Shown here: positions 10,349 through 18,721 of the stretch, piece by piece
Position numbering within the stretch: the stretch's first letter is position 1
Layout: each line of letters begins with the position of its first letter
DNA from: Promethearchaeota archaeon
GTDB lineage: Archaea; Asgardarchaeota; Lokiarchaeia; Helarchaeales; RDOG01
Reading direction: 5' to 3'
NCBI GenBank assembly: GCA_011365055.1
Contig: RDOG01000002.1
Coordinates: 1-64,000 of the forward strand
DNA: 64,000 bases
The notes under the pieces: generated by a model
Seen by the model: only the letters and a program-made list of their open reading frames with translations
Told to the model about the DNA's origin: nothing
Databases searched by the model: none
Program-made: the position numbers and the translations under genes

Positions 10349-11734
10349 ATGAAATTAGAAGAATCAAAATTAGAAGGATTTGATAAAAAATTCGCTGAAG
10401 AAACAATAAAAGCCTTACAAGAATTAATAAGAATTAATACCACAAATCCTCCAGGGAATGAAGTGAAGGCTGCAGAATGGATTCATGATTATTTAACTAA
10501 AGAGGGCATTGAATCCGTTGTCGTCGAGAGTGAAAAGGGAAGAGGAAGTGTAATTTCAAGATTTATAAAAGGAAATGACAATAATTCGCCATCACTATTA
10601 CTTCTCGCACATTTAGATGTAGTACCTTCCCAAGATTTAGATAAATGGGATGTACCTCCATTCTCAGGAGAATTTAAAGATAATTTTATCTGGGGACGAG
10701 GTGCATTAGATTGCAAAGGAACGGTCATTTCTCAAATGATGACCTATATAAAACTTCATCGGGATGGATTTAAGCCAAAAGGGGAAATTTATTTTGCTGC
10801 CACAGCAGATGAAGAATCTGGTGGTCATAAAGGACCTGGATGGTTATTAAAAAATAAACCAGATTTAATTAAAGCTGATCATGTGATTACAGAAGGTGGA
10901 GGGCAATTATTACCATTTCCATCACCGCATCCAAATTTTATTATTCAAGTCGCGGAAAAAGGTGTTTTTTGGACAAAAATGAAGGTAAATGGAGAAGCAG
11001 GGCATGGTAGCATGCCAGGAAATAAAAATAACATGGCTATTATGAAAATGACTAAGATCATAAACAAAATATTAAAACGCAAACCCAAAATCATAATGCA
11101 GGATCTCTATAAGGAAGCAGTGAATGCAATGGAATTAAAGGGTTATTATAAATTCTTTCTTAAATCAAAATTATTGTTTAATTTTGCAATGTATTTTGCT
11201 CAAAAAATGTTAAATGAAGATGTTGGAAAGGCATTACGCCCTCTTGTTCAAAATACAATTACTCCAACCGTGATTCAAGCAGGTAATAAGGTAAATAATA
11301 TTCCAGGGACTTGTATCAGCAACTTAGATGTTCGATTCTTGCCAGGTTATGACAGGACACATCTAGAAAAAACATTAAAGAAATGTTTAGGAAGGAAGCT
11401 ATATAATGAGATTGAATTCGAACCAATAATCGATCAACCTGGTGGTTATACGCCAACAGAAACACAATTTTATCAACAAATATATCAAGTAATGCAAAAA
11501 ATGGAACCGGGAAGTGTATTAGTTCCATTTATAAGCGCAGGATCCACAGATATGGCACATATTCGTAAACCAAACTATGGAATGAAAGCTTATGGGTTCG
11601 TTCCCATGAAAATTGACGAAGGTCTTTCCATTAGCGAGATTATGGAAATGGCTCATGGATATAATGAAAGAATATCCTACGGTAATTTAATGTTCGCAAC
11701 AAAGTTTCATTATGAGTTATGTTTAATGAATTAA
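10349..11734 (+). CDS. M20-family metallopeptidase/deacylase (ArgE/DapE/carboxypeptidase type)
   Basis: M20 enzymes are di-zinc amidohydrolases that cleave dipeptides, C-terminal residues or N-acyl amino acids. Visible ligands are His88 in AHLDVV, Asp121 in ALDCKGT, and the catalytic Glu155 with metal-binding Glu156 in ADEESGG. A lid/dimerisation domain sits between residues ~200 and 330, starting near GEAGHGSMPG, and a late SAGSTDM stretch is also typical. I place the start at ATG 10349, 7 bases after GTAGGAG, rather than the GTG one codon earlier. The get3 gene begins 11 bases after the stop, so the two are probably co-transcribed. The 461-residue length fits the aminoacylase/carboxypeptidase branch; specificity is not readable. 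Confidence 0.9.
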   Translation: MKLEESKLEGFDKKFAEETIKALQELIRINTTNPPGNEVKAAEWIHDYLTKEGIESVVVESEKGRGSVISRFIKGNDNNSPSLLLLAHLDVVPSQDLDKWDVPPFSGEFKDNFIWGRGALDCKGTVISQMMTYIKLHRDGFKPKGEIYFAATADEESGGHKGPGWLLKNKPDLIKADHVITEGGGQLLPFPSPHPNFIIQVAEKGVFWTKMKVNGEAGHGSMPGNKNNMAIMKMTKIINKILKRKPKIIMQDLYKEAVNAMELKGYYKFFLKSKLLFNFAMYFAQKMLNEDVGKALRPLVQNTITPTVIQAGNKVNNIPGTCISNLDVRFLPGYDRTHLEKTLKKCLGRKLYNEIEFEPIIDQPGGYTPTETQFYQQIYQVMQKMEPGSVLVPFISAGSTDMAHIRKPNYGMKAYGFVPMKIDEGLSISEIMEMAHGYNERISYGNLMFATKFHYELCLMN

Positions 11735-11745
11735 AGGAGATAAAA

Positions 11746-12717
11746 ATGATAGAGAATCTATTCAAAGGTAAAAATCTTAGATTTATAATGTTTGGAGGAA
11801 AAGGGGGTGTTGGAAAAACATCTTGTGCAGCAGCAACTTCCGTATGGGCTGCAGAACATTTGAATAAGGAAATTTTAATACTTTCTACCGATCCCGCACA
11901 CTCACTTTCAGATAGTTTTAATCAAAATTTAAGCGGCGGAGAAGTAAAAAAAGTTCAAGGTTTGAAAAATTTATATGGTTTAGAAATTAATCCACAAAAA
12001 GAATATGCGAAATATCAAGATGCAATGCAATCTCCTCAAGCAGCAAGCATGCCAGAAGAATTTAAACCATTCATGGAAGGCATGGGAGATTTATCAGAAA
12101 TGCAAAACGTCATGCCTCCAGGTGCGGATGAATCTTTTGCATTTGCAAAAGTTTTAGAATTCATTGAAAATGCAGAATATGATCTTATCTTTTTTGACAC
12201 TGCACCAACAGGTCATACGTTGAGATTATTGAGCTTACCTGAAGTTCTTGGTAGTTTTTATGGAAAAATTATCAAAATGCAAATGGCTTTACGCGATTTC
12301 TGGGGTAAATTTAAAGGATTTTTTAAAAGAAAAGAATATGAAACCGATACTTTAGCCCAAATGAATAAATTACAAGAAACTATAGACAATGTTGCAGATG
12401 AATTAAAGGATCCTACAAAGACATCTTTTGTAATCGTAATGATTGCAGAGGCAATGAGCATTTATGAAACAGAAGATTTAATTTCATATTTAAATTTGTA
12501 TGAAATTCCTTTCAGCAACATTATCGTAAACATGCTTTTTCCAGAACAGGTCGATTGTGAATTTTGCTCGGCGAGAAGAACATTCCAACAAAAGCACTTA
12601 GAAGAGATTCATTATCGTAATGATGGTTCATATGCGATAACAGAAGTACCATTATTTTCAACTGAAATTACGGGGTTAGAACGTTTAAAGGAACTTTCAA
12701 GGCTATTATTACCTTAA
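11746..12717 (+). CDS. Get3/ArsA-family ATPase
   Basis: Get3 homologues are dimeric ATPases that deliver tail-anchored membrane proteins; ArsA homologues energise arsenite export. The deviant Walker A GGKGGVGKT is at residues 17-25, the switch region FFDTAPTGHTLRLL near 151-164, and a zinc-binding CxxC (Cys271 and Cys274 in CEFC) matches the Get3 dimer clamp. There is only one ATPase half (323 residues), as in Get3, and no arsenic-operon genes nearby, which favours the Get3 role. The start at 11746 follows AAAGGAGAT; an in-frame ATG at 11719 would overlap the M20 gene and is less likely. The actual client proteins are inferred, not seen. Confidence 0.88.
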   Translation: MIENLFKGKNLRFIMFGGKGGVGKTSCAAATSVWAAEHLNKEILILSTDPAHSLSDSFNQNLSGGEVKKVQGLKNLYGLEINPQKEYAKYQDAMQSPQAASMPEEFKPFMEGMGDLSEMQNVMPPGADESFAFAKVLEFIENAEYDLIFFDTAPTGHTLRLLSLPEVLGSFYGKIIKMQMALRDFWGKFKGFFKRKEYETDTLAQMNKLQETIDNVADELKDPTKTSFVIVMIAEAMSIYETEDLISYLNLYEIPFSNIIVNMLFPEQVDCEFCSARRTFQQKHLEEIHYRNDGSYAITEVPLFSTEITGLERLKELSRLLLP

Positions 12718-12848
12718 AAATTAGAAAATAAAGGAATTAAATAATGGATAACGAAAAAACGGAGATGGATTTACTTGAAAAATATTCTGATTTTTATGGG
12801 TATGTCTTTTATATCATTTAAAACAAATGAGATGAATTAGAATATTAA

Positions 12849-13274
12849 TTATTCCCCAATTAATGTTACATAAATAGTCCGATTTCTTCCGTGAGAATCT
12901 AATTCAATGAAAATTATTTGCTGCCAAGTTCCTAAAATACATGAACCTCCACTGAAAGGAACAGTCAGGCTCGGCCCAAGTAATGAAGCCCTGCAATGAC
13001 CAGAACCATTATAATCACCCCAAGTTTTATGATGTTCATAATCAATATTCTCAGGTGCAATGCGTTCTAACATAGCAGGAAAATCCTTCTGTAATCCGGG
13101 TTCAAATTCGATTGTTGTTATGGCACCAGTAGCCCCAGCAATAAAAATATTGCAAATTCCGCTTTTTAGACTGGAATTCTTTATGATTTCATTCACATAA
13201 TAACTGATATCTACCATGTGACTCGTATGATTAGTCTTTATTCCAAATTTTTCCATAATAACTACCAAATTCAT
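12849..13274 (-). CDS. YjbQ/UPF0047 family protein, paralogue 1
   Basis: YjbQ-family proteins are small beta-rich proteins that form trimers; some have thiamine-phosphate synthase activity in vitro, but their physiological role is unsettled. This 141-residue copy has the family blocks ITTIEFEPGLQKD, a conserved His-rich segment (EHHKTWGD, GSGHCRASLLG) and VPFSGGSCILGTWQ near the C-terminus. The start ATG at 13274 overlaps the stop of paralogue 2 by four bases (ATGA), so both are translated from one message; a shorter start at 13256 is possible. It has the less usual GATGAITTIEFE variant where paralogue 2 has RHTTSGIIINED, which suggests the pair has diverged in function. Confidence 0.88.
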   Translation of the reverse strand: MNLVVIMEKFGIKTNHTSHMVDISYYVNEIIKNSSLKSGICNIFIAGATGAITTIEFEPGLQKDFPAMLERIAPENIDYEHHKTWGDYNGSGHCRASLLGPSLTVPFSGGSCILGTWQQIIFIELDSHGRNRTIYVTLIGE

Positions 13275-13687
13275 TCACCCAAAATTTTAATCAAGATATT
13301 TCGAGATCTTGGTCCATCAAATTCAAAAAAAAAGATTGATTGCCAAGTTCCCAAGTCCAATATTCCATTACTAAAGGGTATTGTCACGCTTGTAGAAATT
13401 AAACTTGATTGAATATGTGAGTGTGCATTATTATCAATGTGATCATGTTTATATCCTGCCCCTTTAGGAACAATTTTTTTCATTGAATTAATAAAATCTT
13501 GTAAAAGTCCTCTTTCATCTTCATTTATTATAATTCCGCTTGTTGTATGTCTTGTATAAATAGTAAGTATTCCTTCTTTTAGATTAGATTTACTTAAAAT
13601 TTCTTGAACTTCTTTTGAAATGTTTTTTAATTGAATATGATCTTTGGTTTTAATCGGAAATGATTCGGATATTACTTTCATCTTCAT
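13271..13687 (-). CDS. YjbQ/UPF0047 family protein, paralogue 2
   Basis: This is a 138-residue member of the same family as its downstream neighbour and the first gene of the pair. It has the more classical motif RHTTSGIIINEDERGL near residue 50, HDHIDNNAHSHIQSS near 90, and the C-terminal IPFSNGILDLGTWQSI block. The ATG at 13687 is followed by a second ATG two codons later (MKM). Tandem, overlapping paralogues suggest a hetero-oligomer or a recent duplication followed by divergence. It is transcribed divergently from the radical SAM pair, from the 140-bp interval 13688-13826. Biochemical function is uncertain, as for the whole family. Confidence 0.9.
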   Translation of the reverse strand: MKMKVISESFPIKTKDHIQLKNISKEVQEILSKSNLKEGILTIYTRHTTSGIIINEDERGLLQDFINSMKKIVPKGAGYKHDHIDNNAHSHIQSSLISTSVTIPFSNGILDLGTWQSIFFFEFDGPRSRNILIKILGE

Positions 13688-13770
13688 CAGATTGAGATAT
13701 ATCGTGATTAAATTAAAAAAGATTAGCTTTTTTTATGATAGTACAAATTGAAAAGCTTTTTTTATTAAGA

Positions 13771-13826
13771 TGTTTTTTATATAGAATAAATAACATGTTT
13801 AACATGTTGAACAACAATTTTAGAGT
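13771..13826 (+). promoter_or_regulatory. Promoter with a duplicated AACATGTT palindrome ahead of the radical SAM pair
   Basis: A TATA-like TTTTTTATATAG lies at about 13773-13784. Two perfect 8-bp palindromes AACATGTT follow at 13792-13799 and 13801-13808, 9 bp centre to centre. They sit about where transcription would begin (some 25 bases past TATA), a classical place for a repressor. No transcription data support this. Confidence 0.4.
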
Positions 13827-15221
13827 TTGAAAAAATTGAGAGTATTATTAATTTATCCGCCATTTCCATTAGGAGAGGGCATGAATAAAATAATAAGATC
13901 GCCACCCCTTTCATTATTGAATCTTGCTGGGATGATTCCAGATCATGAAGTAGAAATACTTGATCTTAACCTGTATCCAACAATGACTAATGAATTTTTA
14001 GAAAATAAAATGAAAGATTTTGATTTAATTGGTATATCTTGTATGTCAAGCCAATTAGGGTTGGTATTAAAATTATGCGAAATAGCTAAAAAACATGATA
14101 TAAAAACAATTGTTGGTGGGTTCCATCCAACATTATCTCCAGACATGATAGAATACCCAAACATTGATTATATTGTTCGTGGTGAAGGGGAGTATGCTTT
14201 CAAAGAATTGTTAGATGGAATTAATCCGGCAGAAATTTTGGGTTTAAGTTATAAAATTAATGAAAATGGGAATGAAGGATTCCAGCATAATGAACCCAGA
14301 CCTTTAATTCAAAATTTGGATGAGTTGCCATATCCAAGAAAAGATCTACTTGATTATTCAAAATATCATTACTTGTGGGTGCCTGCAGATGTTATTGAAT
14401 CGTCTCGAGGTTGTCCATATAATTGTAATTTTTGCTGCGTAGCAAAATTTTATTGTAGAACCTATCGTGCCAAGTCACCTCAAAGAATCATGAAGGAACT
14501 TGCACAAGTCCCCAAAGGAACGAAATTAATATTTTTCGTTGATGATAATTTCACATTAGACGCAAAAAGAGTAGACAAGATTTGTGATCTTTTAATAAAA
14601 TACGGTTTTCATAAACGTTTATTATTTGTATGTCAATCAAGAGTTGACTTTGTAACAAAATATCCTGATTTAGTAAAAAAAATGTCTAAAGCTGGATTTT
14701 TATGTTTCTTTTTAGGATTTGAAAGCTTAAAACAGATGAGCTTAAATAAAATGAGAAAGCAAATCACCTTATCTCAAGCTAAAAATTCAGTAAGAATCTG
14801 TCATGAAAATCGAATTCTTGTTTTTGGAGCATTCATAATCGGAACTATTGGAGAAACTAGACAGGATACCTTAGACAATATAAAAAACATTCGAGAACTT
14901 GGAGTTGATTTTATGATGACAAATCCAATAACCCCCTTCCCAGGGACAGAGCTTTGGGATGAAGCAATGGAAAACGGTTGGATCGACAAAGATTTCAAAT
15001 GGGAGAATTGGGATTTTCGTGCAGTTATGAGAACTCCAGATTTATCAAAAGAAGAACTTAAGGAATTAACAGATTATAGTTATAAGTATTTCTACAGCTT
15101 CAAGCGTTTTTTGAATCCAAAGAAATTACTTAATATATTTAATGCAAGATTTTGGAGAGTTTTAAAGGACGCACCAGGATTTGTAACGGGCGGTTTAAAA
15201 GATTTCTTATTGAAAATTTAA
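13827..15221 (+). CDS. Cobalamin-binding-domain radical SAM protein, copy 1
   Basis: Radical SAM enzymes use a [4Fe-4S] cluster and S-adenosylmethionine to make a radical; those with an N-terminal B12-binding fold include methyltransferases and cyclases. In this 464-residue protein the B12-type Rossmann domain covers ~1-135 (VVEILDLN-like strand, then IGISCMSSQ and VGGFHPTL). The radical SAM cluster motif is Cys196-Cys200-Cys203 in RGCPYNCNFC. The protein lacks a clear DxHxxG cobalamin ligand motif, so base-off B12 binding is doubtful. It starts with TTG and lies 24 bases before a close paralogue. A TNPITPFPGTELWDEA block sits near the C-terminal end of the SAM barrel. Substrate is unknown; hopanoid, lipid or cofactor modification are all possible. 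Confidence 0.88.
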   Translation: MKKLRVLLIYPPFPLGEGMNKIIRSPPLSLLNLAGMIPDHEVEILDLNLYPTMTNEFLENKMKDFDLIGISCMSSQLGLVLKLCEIAKKHDIKTIVGGFHPTLSPDMIEYPNIDYIVRGEGEYAFKELLDGINPAEILGLSYKINENGNEGFQHNEPRPLIQNLDELPYPRKDLLDYSKYHYLWVPADVIESSRGCPYNCNFCCVAKFYCRTYRAKSPQRIMKELAQVPKGTKLIFFVDDNFTLDAKRVDKICDLLIKYGFHKRLLFVCQSRVDFVTKYPDLVKKMSKAGFLCFFLGFESLKQMSLNKMRKQITLSQAKNSVRICHENRILVFGAFIIGTIGETRQDTLDNIKNIRELGVDFMMTNPITPFPGTELWDEAMENGWIDKDFKWENWDFRAVMRTPDLSKEELKELTDYSYKYFYSFKRFLNPKKLLNIFNARFWRVLKDAPGFVTGGLKDFLLKI

Positions 15222-15245
15222 ACAATCGCTTAAAGGAATCATTAA

Positions 15246-16622
15246 ATGAAAATTTTATTGGTTTACGCCCCCTTCCAAGTAGGATCGGGCATGGGAAAAG
15301 TAATGAGATCACCTCCCCTTTCTTTAATGCAATTAGCAGGCATGCTACAAGATCATGAAGTTGAAATACTTGATATGAATTTGAACCCTTATATAAAGAT
15401 AAGTGATCTTGATAATAAAATTAAAAGTTTTGATATTATTGGCATGACTTGCATGACCAATCAATTAAAGGTCGTTTTAAATCTTTGTAAAATAGCAAAA
15501 AAGCATGATGTCAAGACTGTCGTTGGTGGATTTCACCCAACTTTATTCAGAGATACAATAAAGTATCCAAATATCGATTATTCCGTGCGAGGGGAAGGAG
15601 AATTCACCTTTAGAGAATTAATAGATGGCATCGATCCAAAAGAAATTTTAGGATTAAGTTATAAAGAAAATGGAAGTTATCACCATAATGAACCAAGACC
15701 GCTAATTTCAAACTTAAATAAATTACCATACCCAAGAAAAGATTTATTGAACTATTCTAAATATCATTATTTATGGGTTCCAGCAGATGTTGTTGAAACT
15801 TCAAGAGGATGTCCTTATGATTGTAATTTTTGTTGCGTGACCAAATTCTACTGTAGAACATATCGAGCTAAATCACCCCTCCGAGTCATTAAAGAATTGG
15901 CACAAGTCCCCAAGGGTACCAAATTGATATTCTTTGTTGATGATAATTTAACCCTCAATCCAAAACGAGTCGATAGATTATGTGATTTATTAATTCAATA
16001 TGGATTTCACAAACATCTTATGTTAGTTTGCCAAACAAGAGTGGATTTTATTGCAAAAAATCCAGATTTAGTTAAAAAAATGTCAAAAGCAGGGTTTATG
16101 TGTTTTTTCATTGGATTTGAAAGTCTAAAACAAATGAGTCTTGATACAATGAGAAAACAAACTAGTTTTAAACAGGCAGTAAAAGCAGTAAAAACATGTC
16201 ATCAATATGGTATTTTAGTATTCGGCTCCTTTATTATTGGAAATATAGGTGAAACAAAAGAAGATACGTTAAAGAATTTTGAGCTCATAAAAAAATTGGA
16301 AATTGATTTTATGATGACCAATCCGTTGACTCCTTTTCCAGGTACTGAATTATGGGATGAAGCAGTAGCAAATGGATGGGTCGAGAAGGATTTTAAATGG
16401 GAAAATTGGAATTTTGATGTTATGATGAGAACACCAGATTTGACAAAGAATGAAATAGCAGATCTATTATCAAAAAGTTACAAATTTTTTTATGGTGACA
16501 TTATGTATTTCTTATTTGGAAAAAAAATGCTTAACATGTTAAACCCTTATTATTGGAGATTATTGAAGGTAGCACCAGGTTTTTTAACAAATGGATTAAA
16601 GGACTTCTTAATAAAGGTTTAA
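15246..16622 (+). CDS. Cobalamin-binding-domain radical SAM protein, copy 2
   Basis: A 458-residue paralogue of the upstream gene, alike over the whole length (SPPLSL, VVGGFHPTL, LPYPRKDLL, YHYLWVPADV, PFPGTELWDEA shared). The cluster cysteines are 189, 193 and 196 in RGCPYDCNFC, with a CCVTKFYCRTYRAKSP block after them that is also present in copy 1. The extra conserved cysteines (FCC and FYC) may bind another cofactor or serve as catalytic residues. The start ATG follows AAAGGAATCATTAA. The tandem pair is probably one operon and either a recent duplication or a heteromer. Reaction not deducible from sequence. Confidence 0.88.
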   Translation: MKILLVYAPFQVGSGMGKVMRSPPLSLMQLAGMLQDHEVEILDMNLNPYIKISDLDNKIKSFDIIGMTCMTNQLKVVLNLCKIAKKHDVKTVVGGFHPTLFRDTIKYPNIDYSVRGEGEFTFRELIDGIDPKEILGLSYKENGSYHHNEPRPLISNLNKLPYPRKDLLNYSKYHYLWVPADVVETSRGCPYDCNFCCVTKFYCRTYRAKSPLRVIKELAQVPKGTKLIFFVDDNLTLNPKRVDRLCDLLIQYGFHKHLMLVCQTRVDFIAKNPDLVKKMSKAGFMCFFIGFESLKQMSLDTMRKQTSFKQAVKAVKTCHQYGILVFGSFIIGNIGETKEDTLKNFELIKKLEIDFMMTNPLTPFPGTELWDEAVANGWVEKDFKWENWNFDVMMRTPDLTKNEIADLLSKSYKFFYGDIMYFLFGKKMLNMLNPYYWRLLKVAPGFLTNGLKDFLIKV

Positions 16623-16802
16623 TTATTTTCTTTTCCTTTCTTAAATTCAATCATAAAAAATAGCAATATTTAAAAAAATATTTCTGATTGAAATCTAAAA
16701 GAAAGTTATTAAAGCTAATTACATGTCACTTTTTGACTGATTACTTTAATTGATAAGGTTTAAGAAATAAAATTTGACCTTTTAATCACGTAATTAATTT
16801 AA

Positions 16803-16853
16803 AAGTGGAAAGTTTTTATAGTTTGAAGAAAAGTAAAATAGCTGGTAGTGTAA
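16803..16853 (+). promoter_or_regulatory. BRE/TATA promoter of the uL3-uL4 genes
   Basis: GTGGAAAGTTTTTATAG at about 16804-16820 reads as a purine-rich BRE followed by a TATA-like box. It lies about 35-45 bases upstream of the uL3 ATG at 16854, leaving a short leader. The rest of the 16623-16802 gap shows no gene. Confidence 0.5.
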
Positions 16854-17864
16854 ATGGGTCATAGAAAATACAATGCACCAAGGCACGGTTCATTATCGTT
16901 CATTCCGAGAAAAAGATCCCGTCATAAAAATGGAAGAATTAAAACTTGGCCAAATTATGAAGGAGAACCTAAATTGCTGGGTTTTGCGGGTTATAAAGCA
17001 GGAATGACTCATGTTATATATGTTGAAAATATGAAAACCAGTCCTTTTGTTGGACTTGAAAGAAGTCGTCCAGTAACTATTATTGAAGTACCTCCGATGG
17101 TAGCTTGTGCCATTAAAGCTTATAAAAAATCATATACGGGATTAATTACCCTTGGAGAAGCTTGGGCTTCTGAACTTACTGACGATTTAAAGAGATTATT
17201 TCCTCAATCAAAAGAATATGATTCAGATAAAGCTGTTGTGGAATTAGAAGAGAAAGTTAAAGATGCAGATGAATTAAGATTATCTTTACATACACAACCT
17301 CGTTTGACAGCAGTCCCAAAGAAAAAGCCTGACTTGATGGAAGTAAAGATTGATGGTGGTAAGATTGAAAATCAGTTTAAATTTGCCAAGGATCTATTAG
17401 GAAAAGAAATTAAGATAAGTGATGTTTTTAGAGAAGCCGATTTGATTGATACTATTGCAGTATCAAAAGGCAAGGGATTTCAAGGGGTTGTAAGGAGAAT
17501 GGGTATCAAAATCCTCCCAAGAAAATCACGAAAAACGGTTAGAGGTGTTGGTTCGATCGGACCGTGGAAGCCCGCAAGAGTAAGTTATACAGTACCCCGA
17601 AGTGGACAAATGGGTTTCCATCATAGGACCGAATATAACAAGAGAATTTTAAAAATTGGCATAGATCCTAATGAAATTGCCATAAAGGGAGGTATTGTAA
17701 ATTATGGAGTCATTAAAGGAGACTATATCTTATTAGAAGGCACCGTTCCTGGCAGCAATAAACGATTGATCAAAATAAGACATTCCATACGTCCAAAGAA
17801 AACCATACCTAAAGAAGTTCCAGAATTAGTGCATATTTCATTACAAAGTAAACAGGGGAAATAA
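16854..17864 (+). CDS. rpl3: Large ribosomal subunit protein uL3
   Basis: uL3 is an early-assembling 23S rRNA-binding protein near the peptidyl-transferase centre. The 336-residue archaeal/eukaryotic-type protein begins MGHRKYNAPRHGSLSF and has GFAGYKAGMTH at ~43-53 and VRGVGSIGPWKPARVSY around 230-246, including the Trp/His-rich finger (GFHHRTEYNKRI). uL4 follows one base after the stop. In most archaea uL3 and uL4 head a long S10-type cluster (uL23, uL2, uS19 and so on); here the cluster stops after uL4. Confidence 0.97.
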   Translation: MGHRKYNAPRHGSLSFIPRKRSRHKNGRIKTWPNYEGEPKLLGFAGYKAGMTHVIYVENMKTSPFVGLERSRPVTIIEVPPMVACAIKAYKKSYTGLITLGEAWASELTDDLKRLFPQSKEYDSDKAVVELEEKVKDADELRLSLHTQPRLTAVPKKKPDLMEVKIDGGKIENQFKFAKDLLGKEIKISDVFREADLIDTIAVSKGKGFQGVVRRMGIKILPRKSRKTVRGVGSIGPWKPARVSYTVPRSGQMGFHHRTEYNKRILKIGIDPNEIAIKGGIVNYGVIKGDYILLEGTVPGSNKRLIKIRHSIRPKKTIPKEVPELVHISLQSKQGK

Positions 17865-17865
17865 G

Positions 17866-18645
17866 ATGCCAGAAGCAGAAATTCTCAATTTAGAAGGAAA
17901 ATTAATAGAAAAATTGGATTTACCAGAAATTTTTTCCACGGATTATAAGCCATGGATTATTAGACGTGCACAAATTGCAGTACAAGCTAATAGAAAACAG
18001 CCGAAAGGTAGAGATCCCTTGGCGGGAAAAAGAAATACTGCAGAATCGAGGGGCCCAGGTCATGGTATTGCAAGAGTTCCAAGAGTAAAAGGAAGCGGAA
18101 CTCGAAGAGCATCAGCAGGTGCTTTTGTTAACATGACTGTTGGCGGGCGAGTAGCTTTTCCACCCGTTCCAGAAAAAGTAATATCTGAAAAAATAAACAA
18201 AAAAGAAAGGCGATTAGCAATAAGATCTGCCATTGCTGCGACTGCAAATAAAGATTTAGTCATTTTACGTGGACATCAGTTTGATGATAATGTAAAATTT
18301 CCTGTAATTCTGTCTAATGAATTAGAGGGAATAAAAACTACGAAAGAAATTATAGAAATTCTTATTATTCTTGGATTATACCCTGATGTCGAGCGAGCTT
18401 CAGTTAAGAAGATACGTGCAGGTAAGGGAAAAATGCGTGGAAGAAGATACAAGAAGAAAAAAGGCATTTTAATTGTTGGAAAAGTAACTGAAAATCTCCA
18501 TAAAGCAGCTAGAAACATTCCAGGCATCGATGTTTCGGAAGTTAGAAATTTAAATGCTGATCTTCTTGCACCAGGCGGTCATGCTGGACGATTAACAATC
18601 TGGACTAAAGCAGCCATTGAAGAATTAAACAATTTATTCAAATAA
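17866..18645 (+). CDS. rpl4: Large ribosomal subunit protein uL4 (archaeal L4e type)
   Basis: uL4 binds 23S rRNA and lines the peptide exit tunnel with its extended loop. The 259-residue protein shows the archaeal/eukaryotic pattern: an N-terminal LEGKLIEKLDLPEIF, a Gly/Arg-rich loop (RDPLAGKRNTAESRGPGHG, VPRVKGSGTRRASAG) at ~45-85, and a C-terminal half with RRYKKKKGILIVG and LAPGGHAGRLTIWT. It starts one base after uL3 and is co-transcribed with it. A T-rich stretch follows the stop, and the next gene is an unrelated acyl-CoA dehydrogenase with its own leader. Confidence 0.97.
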   Translation: MPEAEILNLEGKLIEKLDLPEIFSTDYKPWIIRRAQIAVQANRKQPKGRDPLAGKRNTAESRGPGHGIARVPRVKGSGTRRASAGAFVNMTVGGRVAFPPVPEKVISEKINKKERRLAIRSAIAATANKDLVILRGHQFDDNVKFPVILSNELEGIKTTKEIIEILIILGLYPDVERASVKKIRAGKGKMRGRRYKKKKGILIVGKVTENLHKAARNIPGIDVSEVRNLNADLLAPGGHAGRLTIWTKAAIEELNNLFK

Positions 18646-18680
18646 CTTTTTTAATTTAACGAAACTCTTTTTTATTTTAG
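18646..18680 (+). terminator. T-rich terminator after uL4
   Basis: Two T runs (ACTTTTTTAA at ~18645-18654 and CTCTTTTTTATTTTAG at ~18665-18680) follow directly after the uL4 stop. Oligo-T tracts are the usual intrinsic termination signal in archaea. This supports the operon ending after uL4. Confidence 0.45.
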
Positions 18681-18721
18681 CTTTTTATCGTTATAAAATA
18701 ATTAAAGAAGAGGTTTTTTAG

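Noticed and set aside
12744..12821. 25-codon ORF after get3 with an AAGGA-like site (starts MDNEKTEMDLLEKY)
   Set aside because: Too short to judge, with no conserved feature; it might be a remnant but I cannot support it.
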